From: Diabrotica undecimpunctata
Lineage: Eukaryota > Arthropoda > Insecta > Coleoptera > Chrysomelidae
Reading direction: 5' to 3'
Assembly: GCF_040954645.1 (NCBI RefSeq)
Contig: NC_092809.1
Location: 63,860,141-63,924,140 of the forward strand
Length of the DNA stretch: 64,000 nucleotides
How positions within the stretch are numbered: position 1 is the first letter of the stretch; each line of letters starts with the position of its first letter. Positions 1-11,763 of this stretch are shown here, in pieces. A program made the translations under genes and the position numbers. The notes beneath the pieces were generated by a model. The model did no database searches, had not been told where the DNA came from, and saw only the letters and a program-made list of their open reading frames with translations.

Positions 1-1
1 T

Positions 2-2830
2 CGAACACCTTCACCTTGGTGGGATGCAGAATGTGACAACATAATTTCTGAAAGGAAACATGTACTGCAAGTATACAAAGAAAACCCCACAAAAGATAAT
101 TTTCTTGCATACCAAAAATGCATGGCACTTACTAAACGAACATTAAAAGAAAAAGCTAAAAAAAGTTGGATTGAATGGTGTTCCAATCTCAACAAAAATA
201 CTCCAACTAGCATGATATGGAAACAAGCAAAAAAAATGAATCGTAAAACAATAAACATTGGTAAGCCACATAATGATGATTTAATAGATGAGTTTTTTAA
301 TCATGTAGCTCCCCAGACTGTTCCTTTCACTGTAAATATCGAACATACGATCTTAGATAAAAAACATTTTTTGGCAAATAATTTTCACATTAATGAACTA
401 AATTATGCTTTAAGAAATAAAAAAAGTACTGTCCCGGGTTTTGATCAAATAAAGTATCCGATGTTAGAGAACCTACCAATTATAGCAAAAAGTTTTCTTC
501 TACAAATTTTTGATGAGATGCTTGCAGGTGAGTGCATTGAAGATTTTAGGAAAATTATAATCACACCGATTCCTAAACAAGGTAAAGACCCTAACTTGGC
601 CCATTCTTATAGACCAATTTCTCTGCTATCATGTGTGCAAAAAACTTTCGAACGTATGATAAAACATAGGCTGGAATGGTGGCTACATAAAAAAGACCTG
701 CTTACGCCCTGTCAATTTGCATACAAAAGAGGAGTGGGTACGCTAGATGCACTTACAACCTTAGTAACAAATATTCAAAATAATTTCTCTAGAAATAACT
801 TTCTTCCAACAATTTTTATTGATATTGAGAAAGCATATGACACCTTAAACTTAAATATTTTGAGTAAAAAAATGATTATTGATTTTAACATTCCTAAGGC
901 AATAGTGTATGCTATTATCGGATTATATTCAGAAAGACATGTTTATGTCAGGGATTTTAACAACCATTTATTAGGCCCAAGATATGTTTTCACAGGAATT
1001 CCACAAGGAGCTGTCTTAAGTCCTTTTCTTTTCAATTTATACACAGCTGACCTACATAAATTAAAGTTGGAAAAATATCCTTTTAAGATCATCCAATATG
1101 CAGATGACTTCTGCATTTACTGTGAAACAAAGAAGAGAGATGAAGCTTTTGGATTTTTAATGGATACCTACAACCTTGTAGAAATATGGTTGGAAGAAAA
1201 TCACCTTCAGCTGTCGGCCACAAAATCAGCAGTGACCATTTTCAGTAGACATAATATTCCCAATATCGAAACATGTATAGTAAAACAGCGAGAAATTCCT
1301 TTTAAAAAGGTAATTAAATATTTGGGCATTATACTGGATCACAAGCTCACATGGAAATTTCACATAGAATATATGTTAAATAGATGTGAAAAAGGCCTAA
1401 ACTTTCTGAAAATGACAACTAAAACTTGGTGGGGAACAGATGTTCAGACTTCCTTACTTTTTTATAGAACTTACATTCGCTCTATCATAGATTATGGATG
1501 TTGGTTATATGGATCTGCCAGCAAGAACTTACTAAACAAATTAAACATATTTATAAACCAGTGTTTGCGTATCTGTATTGGTGCCATGAAGACAACTCCT
1601 ATTGAGCCCCTTTATGTTGAAGCACGTGAGCCTCCAATTTCTCTTAGAAGACATTTCTTGGCCGAAAAATTTTTACTGAAAATTAAACACCAGAACACTT
1701 TCCTTTATACCGAATTAACAAATTTAAACAATTATGATTTAACGAATAAATATTGGATTAAGAAAAATTCTCCAACCCTATGTGAAGCTCTTAGAGGAAA
1801 CACAGTTTGTGCTGATGAAGCTATTAATTTAAAATCACACACAGATATAAATGATTTTGAAGCTCTTTTTTATAGCGTTAAATTTATTAAACCAAATTAT
1901 GTTAACACTGGAAGAGCAAATAACAACATTATAACAAGCATCTTATCCAATTGGGATTACTACAGTACTATCTACACGGATGCCTCCAAATCAGAAGACG
2001 GTACAGGATGTGCCTTTTACATCCCCATGGAGAAGGTAGAAAAAATGTTCAAATTAAAAGCAAATATTTCCATATTTAGTGCGGAAGCAATTGCCATATA
2101 TCAAGCCCTACTTTTTGTTTCTAACAGAGATTCCTCCGTTATTATTGTTTCAGATTCCATGTCAGTTCTCACAGCCATTAACCAACCTTTTGTTCCAACC
2201 ACATACTCCAATCCCTACATAATATTAATTAAAAAATTAGTTAAACACTTTAAGGAAAATAAAAAAAATGTGATATTTATATGGGCCAAAGCACACAGTG
2301 GAATTAAACATAATGAACATGTGGACCAACTAGCCAAATTAAGTATTTATTCAGTGGATACCACAGAATTTCTACCCAGTATTTCTGATTTGGTTGCTTC
2401 ACGCAAGGCAGTTTTAAAATATAAATGGAGTGACCTATGGTCTGAGTTTTGTTTTACCAACCCAAATAGATACACTTCTTTACACACAACTGTCCCTGTT
2501 GCACATTGGCACAGAACTTATAATGTCCCTAGGCGTTATATAACAACCATATCTAGGCTTAAATTTGGACATGCTTGTTTTCCTGCTCATCTTGCAAGGA
2601 TTCATGTGATCGAGAGTAAAAACTGTGTGGAATGTGGAGTAGAAGGTGACCTAGATCATGTAATTTTTGGTTGTGCCAAATATAATTTGGAATCCACCTT
2701 ATTATATAATAATATAGTTCGTATTACCGGTAAATCTCCGTTTAACGTTTTATCTGCCCTAGCGACTCAAAATAGATTAATTTACGATTGCATAATCGAT
2801 TTTTTGACCAAATGTAATATTTTTCTTTAG
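2..2830 (+). CDS. non-LTR retrotransposon pol (reverse transcriptase + RNase H), I-clade-like, 5' cut by window edge
   Basis: The frame is already open at base 2 and joins the methionine at 122 without a stop, so the protein starts before the window. It makes DNA copies of element RNA at a nicked target. Counting from the Met at 122, the reverse transcriptase core includes a PxP(K)xGKD-SYRPISL block (about residues 150-170), FIDIEKAYD (about 235), GIPQGAVLSPFLF (about 295) and the catalytic YADD (about 330, bases near 1100). An RNase H domain follows: YTDASK, an SAEA motif, SDSMS, and a HSG...H-VD-LAK ending (about residues 620-745). The C-terminus has a CX2CX7HX4C zinc motif typical of I/Jockey-group pol. 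The frame is uninterrupted over 2.8 kb, so this copy is young compared with its neighbours. RT plus RNase H favours the I clade over Jockey; the exact clade is not settled. The endonuclease and ORF1 must lie upstream. Confidence 0.93.
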   Translation, partial: RTPSPWWDAECDNIISERKHVLQVYKENPTKDNFLAYQKCMALTKRTLKEKAKKSWIEWCSNLNKNTPTSMIWKQAKKMNRKTINIGKPHNDDLIDEFFNHVAPQTVPFTVNIEHTILDKKHFLANNFHINELNYALRNKKSTVPGFDQIKYPMLENLPIIAKSFLLQIFDEMLAGECIEDFRKIIITPIPKQGKDPNLAHSYRPISLLSCVQKTFERMIKHRLEWWLHKKDLLTPCQFAYKRGVGTLDALTTLVTNIQNNFSRNNFLPTIFIDIEKAYDTLNLNILSKKMIIDFNIPKAIVYAIIGLYSERHVYVRDFNNHLLGPRYVFTGIPQGAVLSPFLFNLYTADLHKLKLEKYPFKIIQYADDFCIYCETKKRDEAFGFLMDTYNLVEIWLEENHLQLSATKSAVTIFSRHNIPNIETCIVKQREIPFKKVIKYLGIILDHKLTWKFHIEYMLNRCEKGLNFLKMTTKTWWGTDVQTSLLFYRTYIRSIIDYGCWLYGSASKNLLNKLNIFINQCLRICIGAMKTTPIEPLYVEAREPPISLRRHFLAEKFLLKIKHQNTFLYTELTNLNNYDLTNKYWIKKNSPTLCEALRGNTVCADEAINLKSHTDINDFEALFYSVKFIKPNYVNTGRANNNIITSILSNWDYYSTIYTDASKSEDGTGCAFYIPMEKVEKMFKLKANISIFSAEAIAIYQALLFVSNRDSSVIIVSDSMSVLTAINQPFVPTTYSNPYIILIKKLVKHFKENKKNVIFIWAKAHSGIKHNEHVDQLAKLSIYSVDTTEFLPSISDLVASRKAVLKYKWSDLWSEFCFTNPNRYTSLHTTVPVAHWHRTYNVPRRYITTISRLKFGHACFPAHLARIHVIESKNCVECGVEGDLDHVIFGCAKYNLESTLLYNNIVRITGKSPFNVLSALATQNRLIYDCIIDFLTKCNIFL

Positions 2831-3182
2831 TTAAAAAAAAAACTTTTTTTACTTTTTACCTTTGTTTTCTCTAGTTTATATGTTTAATCCTATTTACCGT
2901 GGCCTAGTTCTGTGTATGTTATATATTATAATGTCCTGATGGTCCCCTGGACGTGAAACGAGTGACCCATGTTAATTGTATATGTTTATGGATATGTGTA
3001 TGTATTATTTATATTTTTTCTCTTCTTTTTGTTAAATGTTGTAAATTTATCTATTTTAGTCTATTCGATTGCAAATAACTCAAAAACTTTTTACTGTACC
3101 TAATGAGATTAAAAGATTATGTAACTGGCTGTATGGCAAACTGCCGAAGCCATAAAAATAAAATAAAAAAAAAAAAAAAAAA
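2831..3182 (+). other. 3' UTR and poly(A) end of the I-like element
   Basis: About 350 bases follow the pol stop codon and end in an A-rich run at about 3152-3182 (ataaaataaaa followed by a pure A tract), the expected 3' end of a retrotransposed LINE. At 2936-2966 there is a CTGATG-hairpin-GAAAC arrangement: GTCC at 2942-2945 pairs with GGAC at 2949-2952. It resembles a decayed hammerhead core but lacks the exact consensus spacing. Confidence 0.75.
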
Positions 3183-4154
3183 GTAATGAATGCCACAAAG
3201 TAAAAGCTAAAAGAGAAATTCTCTTCTTCTTCTTTTTGGCTTTTATTCTACTGAATAATCAGCCAGTACATTTGTTTTGTTATATTTTGGGCCACTGTCG
3301 TGAGTCTGAGAATATATATCATGCCCTATTATCAATTATCAGTGAATATAGACATTTTATGTACATATCTACATTTTATTTATGTTTATTATTTTCTTAT
3401 AGTTAGTTTAAATGTTAATATTAGATAGGTTATTATTAAGGTTATAATTTTATATGGTTTATCTGTAGGAATCTGAGAAGAATTTTGATAATTTTAGGGT
3501 TAATCTCGCATAGAAGCATTGGTATATTAATTGGGGTTTTAATATTAATTTTGATCAGCTCCTGATAGACAACAATTTGACAATGAAAAAGTAGGTTATT
3601 TGTAGTATATTTGACAGTTCAAAGACAAGTAGTGCAAAAAATATTAATTTAGCTTTCATGACGAAAAAACGAAAAATGTTCAAATCGATTTTTCTCGATA
3701 ACGGTGTATCCTACCGACATAAAATACAAGTACTTTTTATTACTAGAATACCTAAAAATTTAATAATCTAGTATCCCGAATACCAAAAAAGTTATGCGTT
3801 CAAATAACTGGTGACCTACCCAAAACGGACGCCTATCACCGGTACTAGAAATTGGCAATTGATGGAATCCATTTAACTCTGATGATAAATAATCGTACCA
3901 GTTTTCGTTTTTCTAAATACAAGAGTTCTGGATGTATAAAAAAAACTAATTACAAGCAGTCATCTTCAAAGAGCTTAAGCTCCGTTTGGAAATATTTTCG
4001 TACTACGTGAATTGGGTGAAATTGTCTTAAAATTATCTTAGGAATCACCGGTCTTGATTTTTCAGGAGAGTTTCTGGACATCTCGTATAGAGCGTAATGC
4101 GTCTTCCGCTTTCCAGTCTCCATTCACGTCAATCGACTCATACTTCGACGTAGA
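3183..4154. other. no gene recognised
   Basis: A+T-rich sequence without a convincing coding region on either strand. A short run of TTC repeats near 3220 could be the tail of a LINE on the - strand, but nothing beside it supports that. Confidence 0.5.
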
Positions 4155-4197
4155 TCTCTCGCTCTCTCTCTCGCGCACTCTCTCTCTCTCTCTCTGA
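4155..4197. repeat. (CT)n microsatellite
   Basis: A tract of CT dinucleotides broken by a few CG steps, directly visible in the sequence. Confidence 0.9.
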
Positions 4198-4489
4198 CAT
4201 TATCTTTTGAGTATCATTAATCCATATTATTTTTGTTTTTCTCGTTTTTTTGTTCAGATGGCTACCAATCCATTATTAATTTCGGTAGGCGAGTATAGTG
4301 CGCTTATTATGGTTTTTCATTTTACTGCGTCCATTTTTTTTTCAATTTCGTCCCCAAATAGATATATTCGGAACATGATGAAATTGTTTTTCAATATTCT
4401 AAGTTAAGTTCGTCGTTTTCAACGTTTCTTGTGCACATGTATTACGTTTTAGTTAAACCAATATTTAGACCTTATCACTCATAGTCTTG

Positions 4490-4570
4490 TAGTCTGAAGG
4501 TTTTCATGGTCAGGTGTGATGACTACTTGATCGTTCGTGAAATTAAGCAGTGTAGGGGGTATCATATTCC
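4490..4570 (+). repeat. 5S-rRNA-like fragment (possible 5S-headed SINE, 5' half)
   Basis: Bases 4537-4557 match the internal promoter (A-box) segment of insect 5S rRNA closely: GAAATTAAGCAG is exact, followed by GTGTAGGG in place of GCGTCGGG. The flanks match 5S poorly, so this is not an intact gene. The bases just after it (GGGGTATCA) recur next to a second 5S-like piece at 43187-43225, which overlaps this one and continues into the downstream 5S block. This suggests a dispersed repeat derived from 5S, as in SINE3-type elements. Confidence 0.45.
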
Positions 4571-4759
4571 TTACCCCTTCCCCTTTCCGACGATACCTTA
4601 CACGTCACGACTTGACGAGCCGTCGCGCCTTCACCACAAAAAGATCAAAAAATGACCAAAATGAACCTTAAAATTTCTTATGAAAATTTTCATGGGAAAA
4701 TTACCTGTTTTGTGCTAGAAGCCCTACTGCCCTTTTACTTATATAAAGTTATTTCCTCG

Positions 4760-6096
4760 TTAAATATTATACCCATTTCAAAGCATGATCTCCGTTTCCT
4801 TAGTACCACATTTAAATAGATTTTAAAGAGTATTAGAGATAGTCTGTAGCCTTGCCTTAGTCCCTTATTTATCCTAAAAGTCTGTTTGTTAATATTTATT
4901 TTTGATGAAATGTCGTTATGGAATAATTTTTATATTGATTTTATAAGTATAAGTTTTTGTCAAGTTCACAAATAATAGATGAGTTGGTCTATCCCTAGCC
5001 ATTTTTTTTTCATTTAGTTCGGTGAAAGTGAAGATGTTGTCGATTTAAGATCGTTCAACTGAAAATCCTGCTTGCTTTTCTACCTCAAGTGATTCATATT
5101 CGTTTTTTACTAGGGTTTTCACAACTTTCTCATATAATCTACTGAGAGTGCTTGTAACTGATATGCAGCGGTAGTTTTTGCAGTTTGCCTTATCCTCTTT
5201 TTATGGATCAGTGTCATCCGTCCTTCTCTTCAGCTTTCAGGTATATTATCTTTGTTTAAGTATCTATTAAAAAGTACTGTCAGCATATTAACAAGCGCTC
5301 GTGTTGCATTTTTCAAAAGTTTAGAAGGGCTTCCTTCTGGTCCATAGACTCTTTATTTGTCATGAATTTTATAAGATTGGTAGTTAGGTCTTTTCCGATG
5401 ATAATCTTTTGTTCATAGATTCGGTATCTTTGGGGTGTTTGTTAGAGATATTCAGGTCTGGATCCTTGTAGTTCTTTTGCGTAGGAACTGTTGAATACAT
5501 TAATTTTGATGGTTTGTACGTTTTTTGTATTTATTTTTCCTTCTTAGATTTTGTATCAATTCTCAAACCAACGAAGACTTGTTTCCACTTAGACATGATT
5601 CCTTGTTTGATTTTTATGCATTTTATACATTATTTTATCATTGTTTTATCTGTTTCTATTTTTTGAGTTCATTATTCCATAATATGCACTTATTTGCTCG
5701 TAGGTAGGTTTGCTCTTTTTTTTTCCAAGGCCTCATATGCACCTTCTTTTAGTGATTTTGTTATGTGGTCATAAAGCATATTTGTGTCGTGGTCTAAATA
5801 CCCATAATAAAATCTATGTAGTCTAATAGTCTCTTGTGATATAGTTTTCATGTACAGTCATCGTAAAGGCTGTTTATATTAAACTTTGTTTTTCTCAGTT
5901 ATTTCTCAGTTTTCGGTTGAGATTTGACTGTTTCTAAGTTTAGAGAAAATTTTGGTTTAAACTTCCAATAAATAATGATACAATCCACATTCTATACCCC
6001 ATTATACTCGGGTGTTTTGTATTTTTACTTTAGATGTCTGCCTAATTATAATATAGTCAATCACTGATTTTAATTTTCTTGTGTGCTAATGCCAAG

Positions 6097-6179
<83 letters not shown>

Positions 6180-6187
6180 TCAATATA

Positions 6188-6225
<38 letters not shown>

Positions 6226-6228
6226 ATA

Positions 6229-6286
<58 letters not shown>

Positions 6287-6510
6287 GAGATAAAATCCAT
6301 TCATGATTTTCAAGTCAAATTGATATATGTTCATAAGTCCGTTATTTTTTGTCATTTCTTTGCTGAAGTTTTCTATTACTGGATTATTTAGTGTTCTTTC
6401 AGTTCTTGCATTTAGGTAGTCCATGATCATTATGTTTTGCTGATTACCCATTTGTAAGACTACCTGATTACCTTGTACAGTTGTTGGTAGAATGTACCTT
6501 TTTTTCATAT
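4760..6510 (-). pseudogene. decayed non-LTR retrotransposon (endonuclease to reverse transcriptase)
   Basis: Read on the - strand, 6508-6281 encodes part of an APE-type endonuclease (a DYLNARTE-like block where GDFNART is usual, then a stretch ending LKIMNGFY). The linker follows at about 5950-5400. Next come reverse transcriptase pieces: EGSPSKLLKN, NYRCISVTSTLSRLYEKV and FVNLTKTY at about 5360-4950, with many stops and frameshifts. Block order matches a LINE pol. A (TA)n expansion sits between endonuclease and linker. The element is old and cannot make protein. The clade is not resolved; RTE-like or a relative is likely. Confidence 0.65.
6100..6281. repeat. (TA)n microsatellite
   Basis: About 180 bases of almost pure TA, broken twice by the same short ATCTTCAATATATC/ATTCAATATATC interruption. 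Open frames across it (repeating Ile-Tyr) are artefacts of the repeat. Confidence 0.97.
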
Positions 6511-7158
6511 TGATATATCTTCGTTGGGGGTATATATGTGTTATTTTTATTGTCTCTTAATGTTTATATTTCCAGTTACTACCCTTTTATTAAATGCTTT
6601 CCAATTTGTTCAAAAGGACTCCTTGGCTGCCTTGTTGTGTTTTCATACGCTTCTGAAGCGTGGACAAATTTTCTAGTTAGTGTGATTCTCTTGCCTTTTT
6701 TATGATTCTGTTTTGATAGATGTCGATATTTTTTGTTGTTCTAGTCTTAAGTAACGTCTTTCGGTCTACCTCGCTAGCCCTGTTTATTTCATGTTGCAAA
6801 ATTTATATTTCTGTTTCGTCACCGTGATCAATGTCCCAGTATGCTATCCGGTATTACCTGTATTCTGGGTTTCGATGCCATTATTTTTTTTACAAGTAAT
6901 TGACCCAATGTCTAAGTTCCCTACCTGGTCGGCCGGGTAATTTTTTCTTAAGTGTTCTTTTCATATACTGATTGTCGTTGGGAACTTGAAAAATCAATCT
7001 TTCCTTTAATATTCGTCCGTCTTCGGTTCCATTACAGAGAATCTCATATGTGCCATGTACTGTTGATCTTCGCCTGTAACCCTAGACAAGATCCCTTACA
7101 GAGTACTATCAGTCGAGCCAGCTGAACTTTGGTCTTTTATAGAAATGTTACCCCTGTA
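6511..7158 (-). other. possible remains of LINE coding sequence
   Basis: On the - strand, 6560-6510 continues the endonuclease of the element below it (a YTPNEDI-like block). The stretch 7020-6900 reads as a Lys/Arg-rich piece containing LPGRPGRELRHW, reminiscent of the GRP-R-RW tail of LINE proteins. The rest is not recognisable. Confidence 0.3.
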
Positions 7159-9432
7159 TTACTTTTTTTTTTTTCGTACTTGTGACTTACAGATTTTTAT
7201 CTTTGAACTTCTTGTAAGATTTTTTGATTTTATGAGCTTATCCAGTGCGAATAGACAGCGGTTTGCAGATTGAATTCTGTCTTTTATTTCTTCAGTAACA
7301 TCGTTGTCAGCTGTGATTACGGCCCCCAGATACTTAAAACGTTGTACTCTTTCGAAATTTAAGGTGTTAACCGTCACATTTTGTCCTATTCTGTCTCTTC
7401 GTGTCGTTCGTCTTTCGTCGTTCGTCTTCTCTTCATTAATCTTCAGCCCTACTTCACTTGTTGCTCCTTCCACATTGTTGAAGATGTCTTTCGTGAATAG
7501 GATGGTGTCTCCAACGAGATCTATGTCATCTGCATATGCAAGTAATAGCTTGGGACCTTGAACCGATAGCAATTCTGTTTTTATTTCGGCCGACATCATG
7601 GCTTTCTTTAATACAAGGTTAAAAAGTAGTGGAGATAGTGCATCACCCTGTTTGAGTCCACTGTTGATTACAAAGCTGCCAGATATTCCACCGTCCATAC
7701 AGACTTTGGTCATCCGAAAGAGTTTCTTTGGTATTGAGAACTCTGCCATGGTATTCCATACTTGGCTTCTTTCTATGCTATCATATGCCTTTCGAAAATC
7801 TATGAAAAGATTGTGTATGGGTCTGTTATACTCCCATCCCTTTTCTAAAAGTTGTCTCAGCCTAAATAGTTAATTTATTGTTGATCTGTTTGCCCTAAAA
7901 CCGGCTTAATATTCGCCTAGGACATTTTCAGCATAAGGGATTAGTCTACTAAGAATGATGTTTAAGAGGGTTTTATATGCCGTGTTTAGGAGTGAAGTTC
8001 CTCTATAGTTCGCGCATTTTGTTTTGTCCCCTTTTTTGTGGATGGGCACTATTATGTTTTCTTTCCATCGTGCTGGTATCCTTTCTTCTAACCATATGTG
8101 CGTTATTAGCTGGTGGATTTGGCGATGTAGTACGTCTCCCCCATATTTCAGAAGTTCTGCTGGTATCTCGTCCATACCCGGCGCTTTGTGATTTTTCAGC
8201 GTATTTAACACCTTTTGGGGTTTCTTCAAAGGAAGGATTTTTGACGGGAATGTCCGCTGTGATATAGATCTCTTTTTTGTGCTGTTCTTCCTGTATGATG
8301 TTTAGAAGGTCCCAAAAATACTCTTTCCATTTTTCAGTTACTTCTTTACCGTCGATTATCATACGGCCTTGATTATCTCTCAGTGTATGGATGAAATTGG
8401 TTCTATGTTCTCTTTTCTCAGAGGAAATTGCTTTATAGAATTCTCTGGAGCCTGGTTTGGGCCGTTTCGTCTGTTTGTAGTTGTATCCAAGTCTTCCTTA
8501 CTGTTTGTCTTTTTTCCAGCTATTTTCGACATTCCTCGTCATACCATGTCTGTGCCCTCGTCTGCCTACTCCTTCCAAAGGTCTTGTCCGCTGTCGTGGT
8601 TATTATTTCGGCAGTCGTTTCCCATAGCTGTTCTTTATCATTGTATTCTCTTTCAGAGTTTAAGGTTTGTTTAAGTTGTTCTCTATAGTTTTGTTGTTTC
8701 TCTGTGCTGTGCATTTCGTCCATGTTCCATTGTGGGTTTTTTGTTGTTTTATTTTATTTGTGGCTAGATATTCTGGATTTGACTTTTGCTTTGACTAAGT
8801 AATGATCTGTGTCTCCGTCTATTCCTCTCAGGCTTATTACGTCTATAATATTGTTCCCAAACATGGTTGACTTTATTAGCATATTATTAGCTGCTGCAGT
8901 TTCTGTGAGTTTTAAGCCACTTTCGTTGGATATATTGTGGAGGCTGTGTTTACCTATTATGGGGTATAGGCTATGCTCTGTGCCTATTTTAGCATTAAAG
9001 TTCCCGCAGAGTATGCGCATATCTTGTTTGGGCATCATATCTATCTCTCTTTCTAGGACATCGTAGAAGTCATCCTTGATATCCTCATCCTTCTCTTCCG
9101 TTGGTGCATGCGCTGAAATAATCGAAATGTTGTATCGTTCTCCCTTCATTTGTATGTAGCATATCGTTTCGTTTATAGGTTTGAAATTTAGTATATTCTG
9201 TACTAGGCTGTCTCTAATCACAAAGCCTGTTCCAAATTCATGTCTTTCGTTTTTGTTACCGCTGAAGAAGATGGTATATCTATTCATATAGCAGCATTTA
9301 TAGCAGCTCCAGGTCTGTTCCAACTCTGGACATTTCAAGTTCCGATATTCATAGTCCTTTTACATTGCATTTGTCGTTTTTTGTGCTTATCTGTCCGGTT
9401 CCGAGGCAAAGTTGCAGTTTTCATAACTAGTT
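7159..9432 (-). pseudogene. RTE-like non-LTR retrotransposon, broken by frameshifts and ending in an internal poly(A)
   Basis: The - strand carries endonuclease then reverse transcriptase. The endonuclease starts near 9415 with an MNIGT-stop-NVQS block, where TWNV is usual (TGG changed to TGA). It continues with SAHAPTEEKDE and CGNFNAKIG and ends at DTDHYLV (about 8800). The linker and RT follow: LKNHKAPGMDEIPAELLK and IIVPIHKKGDKTKCANYRG (8230-8000), then GLKQGDALSPLLFNL and AYADDIDLVG (about 7680-7510) and FKYLGAVIT (about 7330). YADDID and the block spacing are typical of RTE-type elements. The coding sequence stops abruptly at 12 Ts (7163-7174, poly(A) on the coding strand) where an RTE protein should continue about 150 residues more. 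At least three frame breaks and a stop make it inactive. Confidence 0.8.
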
Positions 9433-10476
9433 TTTTCATAACAGGCAGAGTTAAAAAATAATAATACAAGCTAAATTTTAAATTAATAGATTTATAATTC
9501 AAAACTGTTTACTCATCAGTTATAATTATTTGATTAAATTTTTAAATTACGACCAGCATTTTGAGGTATTTAAGGGGTTACTAGACTACGTTAATGTACT
9601 ATTCGTCGTCTTAGTTTTTCCAATGAAGTAAATTGTGTGAAAAAACTTAATTGTTTTTAAACCTCATAACCTGTTATCATTTTTCATTGAACAGGCAAAT
9701 AAGGATCATCTGGGTGTTTAATAATTTTAGATAATCTTTTTCGTTTAAATTTTGTTGCAGAATGCATAGTTCAACAATACCATCCTTATCGATTCCTGTC
9801 CATACATTCGATTTCAATGGCTATTTGTTCTTTGTTGTTGGGATTTTCATCAGCTCAATAAAAGCAATTATCACCGCATTACAAGACGGGACTTATTGAT
9901 TTATGACCTACTTGTTACTTTTTTTGTAGAAATGTATTAGTTATAATACATTTAAAGAAAAATGAATTATAAAAATAAAATATTTAATATATGCCTGAGT
10001 AATTTTGTTCTAGTTCGTATCCTTTTGGTAGAAATATTTATTAAGACTGTACTTATCAAAAGCGATATTTTGAACTGTAGAGTTGTCCCTTATAAGCTTA
10101 CGTAGCTCCTTCCCTAATGCTTCATTATACTAATAACATAGACTAAAAACTCCGTAGATAGTTTGTTCAATGAAAACACGTTTCAAACTTCTATGATTTT
10201 CTTTGGTTTAAAGAAATATATTTACATTAAACCATAAAACAGACAGTTAATTAAGGTAAACACAAAATATTTTTTGTTTTTAATAATACATTTTTAAGAT
10301 TTTGTTTTAAAAATAACAAAAATTTAATAACCTGTATTCATTGTTGCATAATGAGAGATAAGAGATTTGAATATTTTTAATTTGTTTTATTATCTCTTTT
10401 CATTATATGATTATTTTAGTTTTTCTGTTCGTATTTTTAATGGATTTGCAAAATTCGTAGCATTTCATAGAAACAA
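9433..10476. other. no gene recognised
   Basis: A+T-rich sequence with no supported coding region or RNA gene on either strand. Confidence 0.5.
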
Positions 10477-11570
10477 TTGTAAATTAGACCATTTATACAA
10501 CATTGGATTTAGAAATGCACTGGGAACGAGAGAAGCCCTGTTCGCTGTGAATGTACTTGTGCAAAGGTGCATGGATGTTAATCAGCCAGTATATATGTGT
10601 TTCTTGGATTACAACAAAGCCTTCGATAAGGTCAGACATAACCGTCTTATCAAATTACTTGAAAAGAACACTTAGATATGAGAGACATCAGGATCATTAG
10701 CGCTATCTATTATAATCAGATCGCTGTGGTAAAAGAGAACAACGTCTTTTCAAATGAAATACAGATTTAGAGGGGCGTCAGGCAGGGCTATGTCCTGTCT
10801 CCTACTTTGTTTAATTTGTGTTCAGAGGAAATAATCCAGGAAGCACTAGAAGAACTAACTATGGGAAGAAAAGTAAATGGCCGACCAATCAATAATATAC
10901 GGTTTGCCGACGACACTATTTTATTAGCGGAATGTCTTGAGTGTTTCCAACAAATGGTTGACAGAGTGGTAAAAGTCATTGAAGAAAACGGACTGTCCCT
11001 AAACACAAAAAAGACAGAATTTATGGTAATTACAAAAGCCCAACAGCGCCAAGAAAACATAACAATACATAAAGAACAAATTAAAAAAGTTGAAAAATAT
11101 AAATATCTGGGTACAATAATTAACGAAAATAATGAGTACACAGAAGAGATTAAGGCAAGAATAGGACAGGCAAGAAATTCTTTCAACAAACTGAAAAAAG
11201 TACTCTGCAGCAAGGACATTTCAATTTCTTTAAAAATAAAACTTCTGAGATGCTACGTGTTCTCCGTATTATTTTATCGGTTGGAGGCTTTAACTTAAAA
11301 GAAGAATGGGAAAAGAGGTTTTAAATACAATTGAAGTCAGAAAACTGCAATTTCTAGGACATGTCATGCTATAACTTGTTGCAAATAATAATGCAAGGAA
11401 GAATACAGGGTAGAAGGAGTCGCGGAAGAAGACGCATCTCCTGGTTGAATAATTTGAGAGCTTGGTTTACCTGCACTTCTGCTGACCTCTTTAGAGCAGC
11501 GGCGTCGAAAGTGCGAATTGCCATGATGGTTGCCAACCTTCTTAGAGAAGATGGCACGTGAAGAAGAAGA
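10477..11570 (+). pseudogene. 5'-truncated LINE of the GAA-tailed family
   Basis: A reverse transcriptase C-terminal half in several frames: GFRNALGTREALF and FLDYNKAFDKV at 10505-10640, a RGVRQG/LSP region with a frameshift near 10770, FADDT (about 10905) and YKYLGTIINE (about 11100). It ends with a basic tail (GRRRISWLNNLR) and LFRAAASKV-IAMMVANL. A run of GAA repeats starts immediately after the stop. The same tail and the same GGCAC...(GAA)n terminus occur in the copies at 36091-36443, 54767-56496 and 62603-63528. An 8-base match, agaaacaa (10469-10476 and 11571-11578), is a possible target-site duplication, which makes the copy about 1.1 kb. Confidence 0.75.
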
Positions 11571-11763
11571 AGAAACAACAATTTTTCCAAGACACTATTT
11601 GATGCAGGTTTCTAACAACTGCCTTTATTACATTTGGTGAGAAGAATATGCAATAAGCAAAATATGCAAAAGATTAAACGTTACTTTTTAATTATCAACA
11701 ATATATAAACAATGTAAGATTTTTATTTGATTTTAAATACTATAAGTAAACACAGCTAAATTA

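Noticed and set aside
6079..6391. Open frames of repeating Ile-Tyr on both strands
   Set aside because: They are translations of the (TA)n microsatellite.
7304..9461. Open frames on the + strand over the RTE-like element
   Set aside because: They are antisense shadows; the - strand frames carry the endonuclease and RT motifs.
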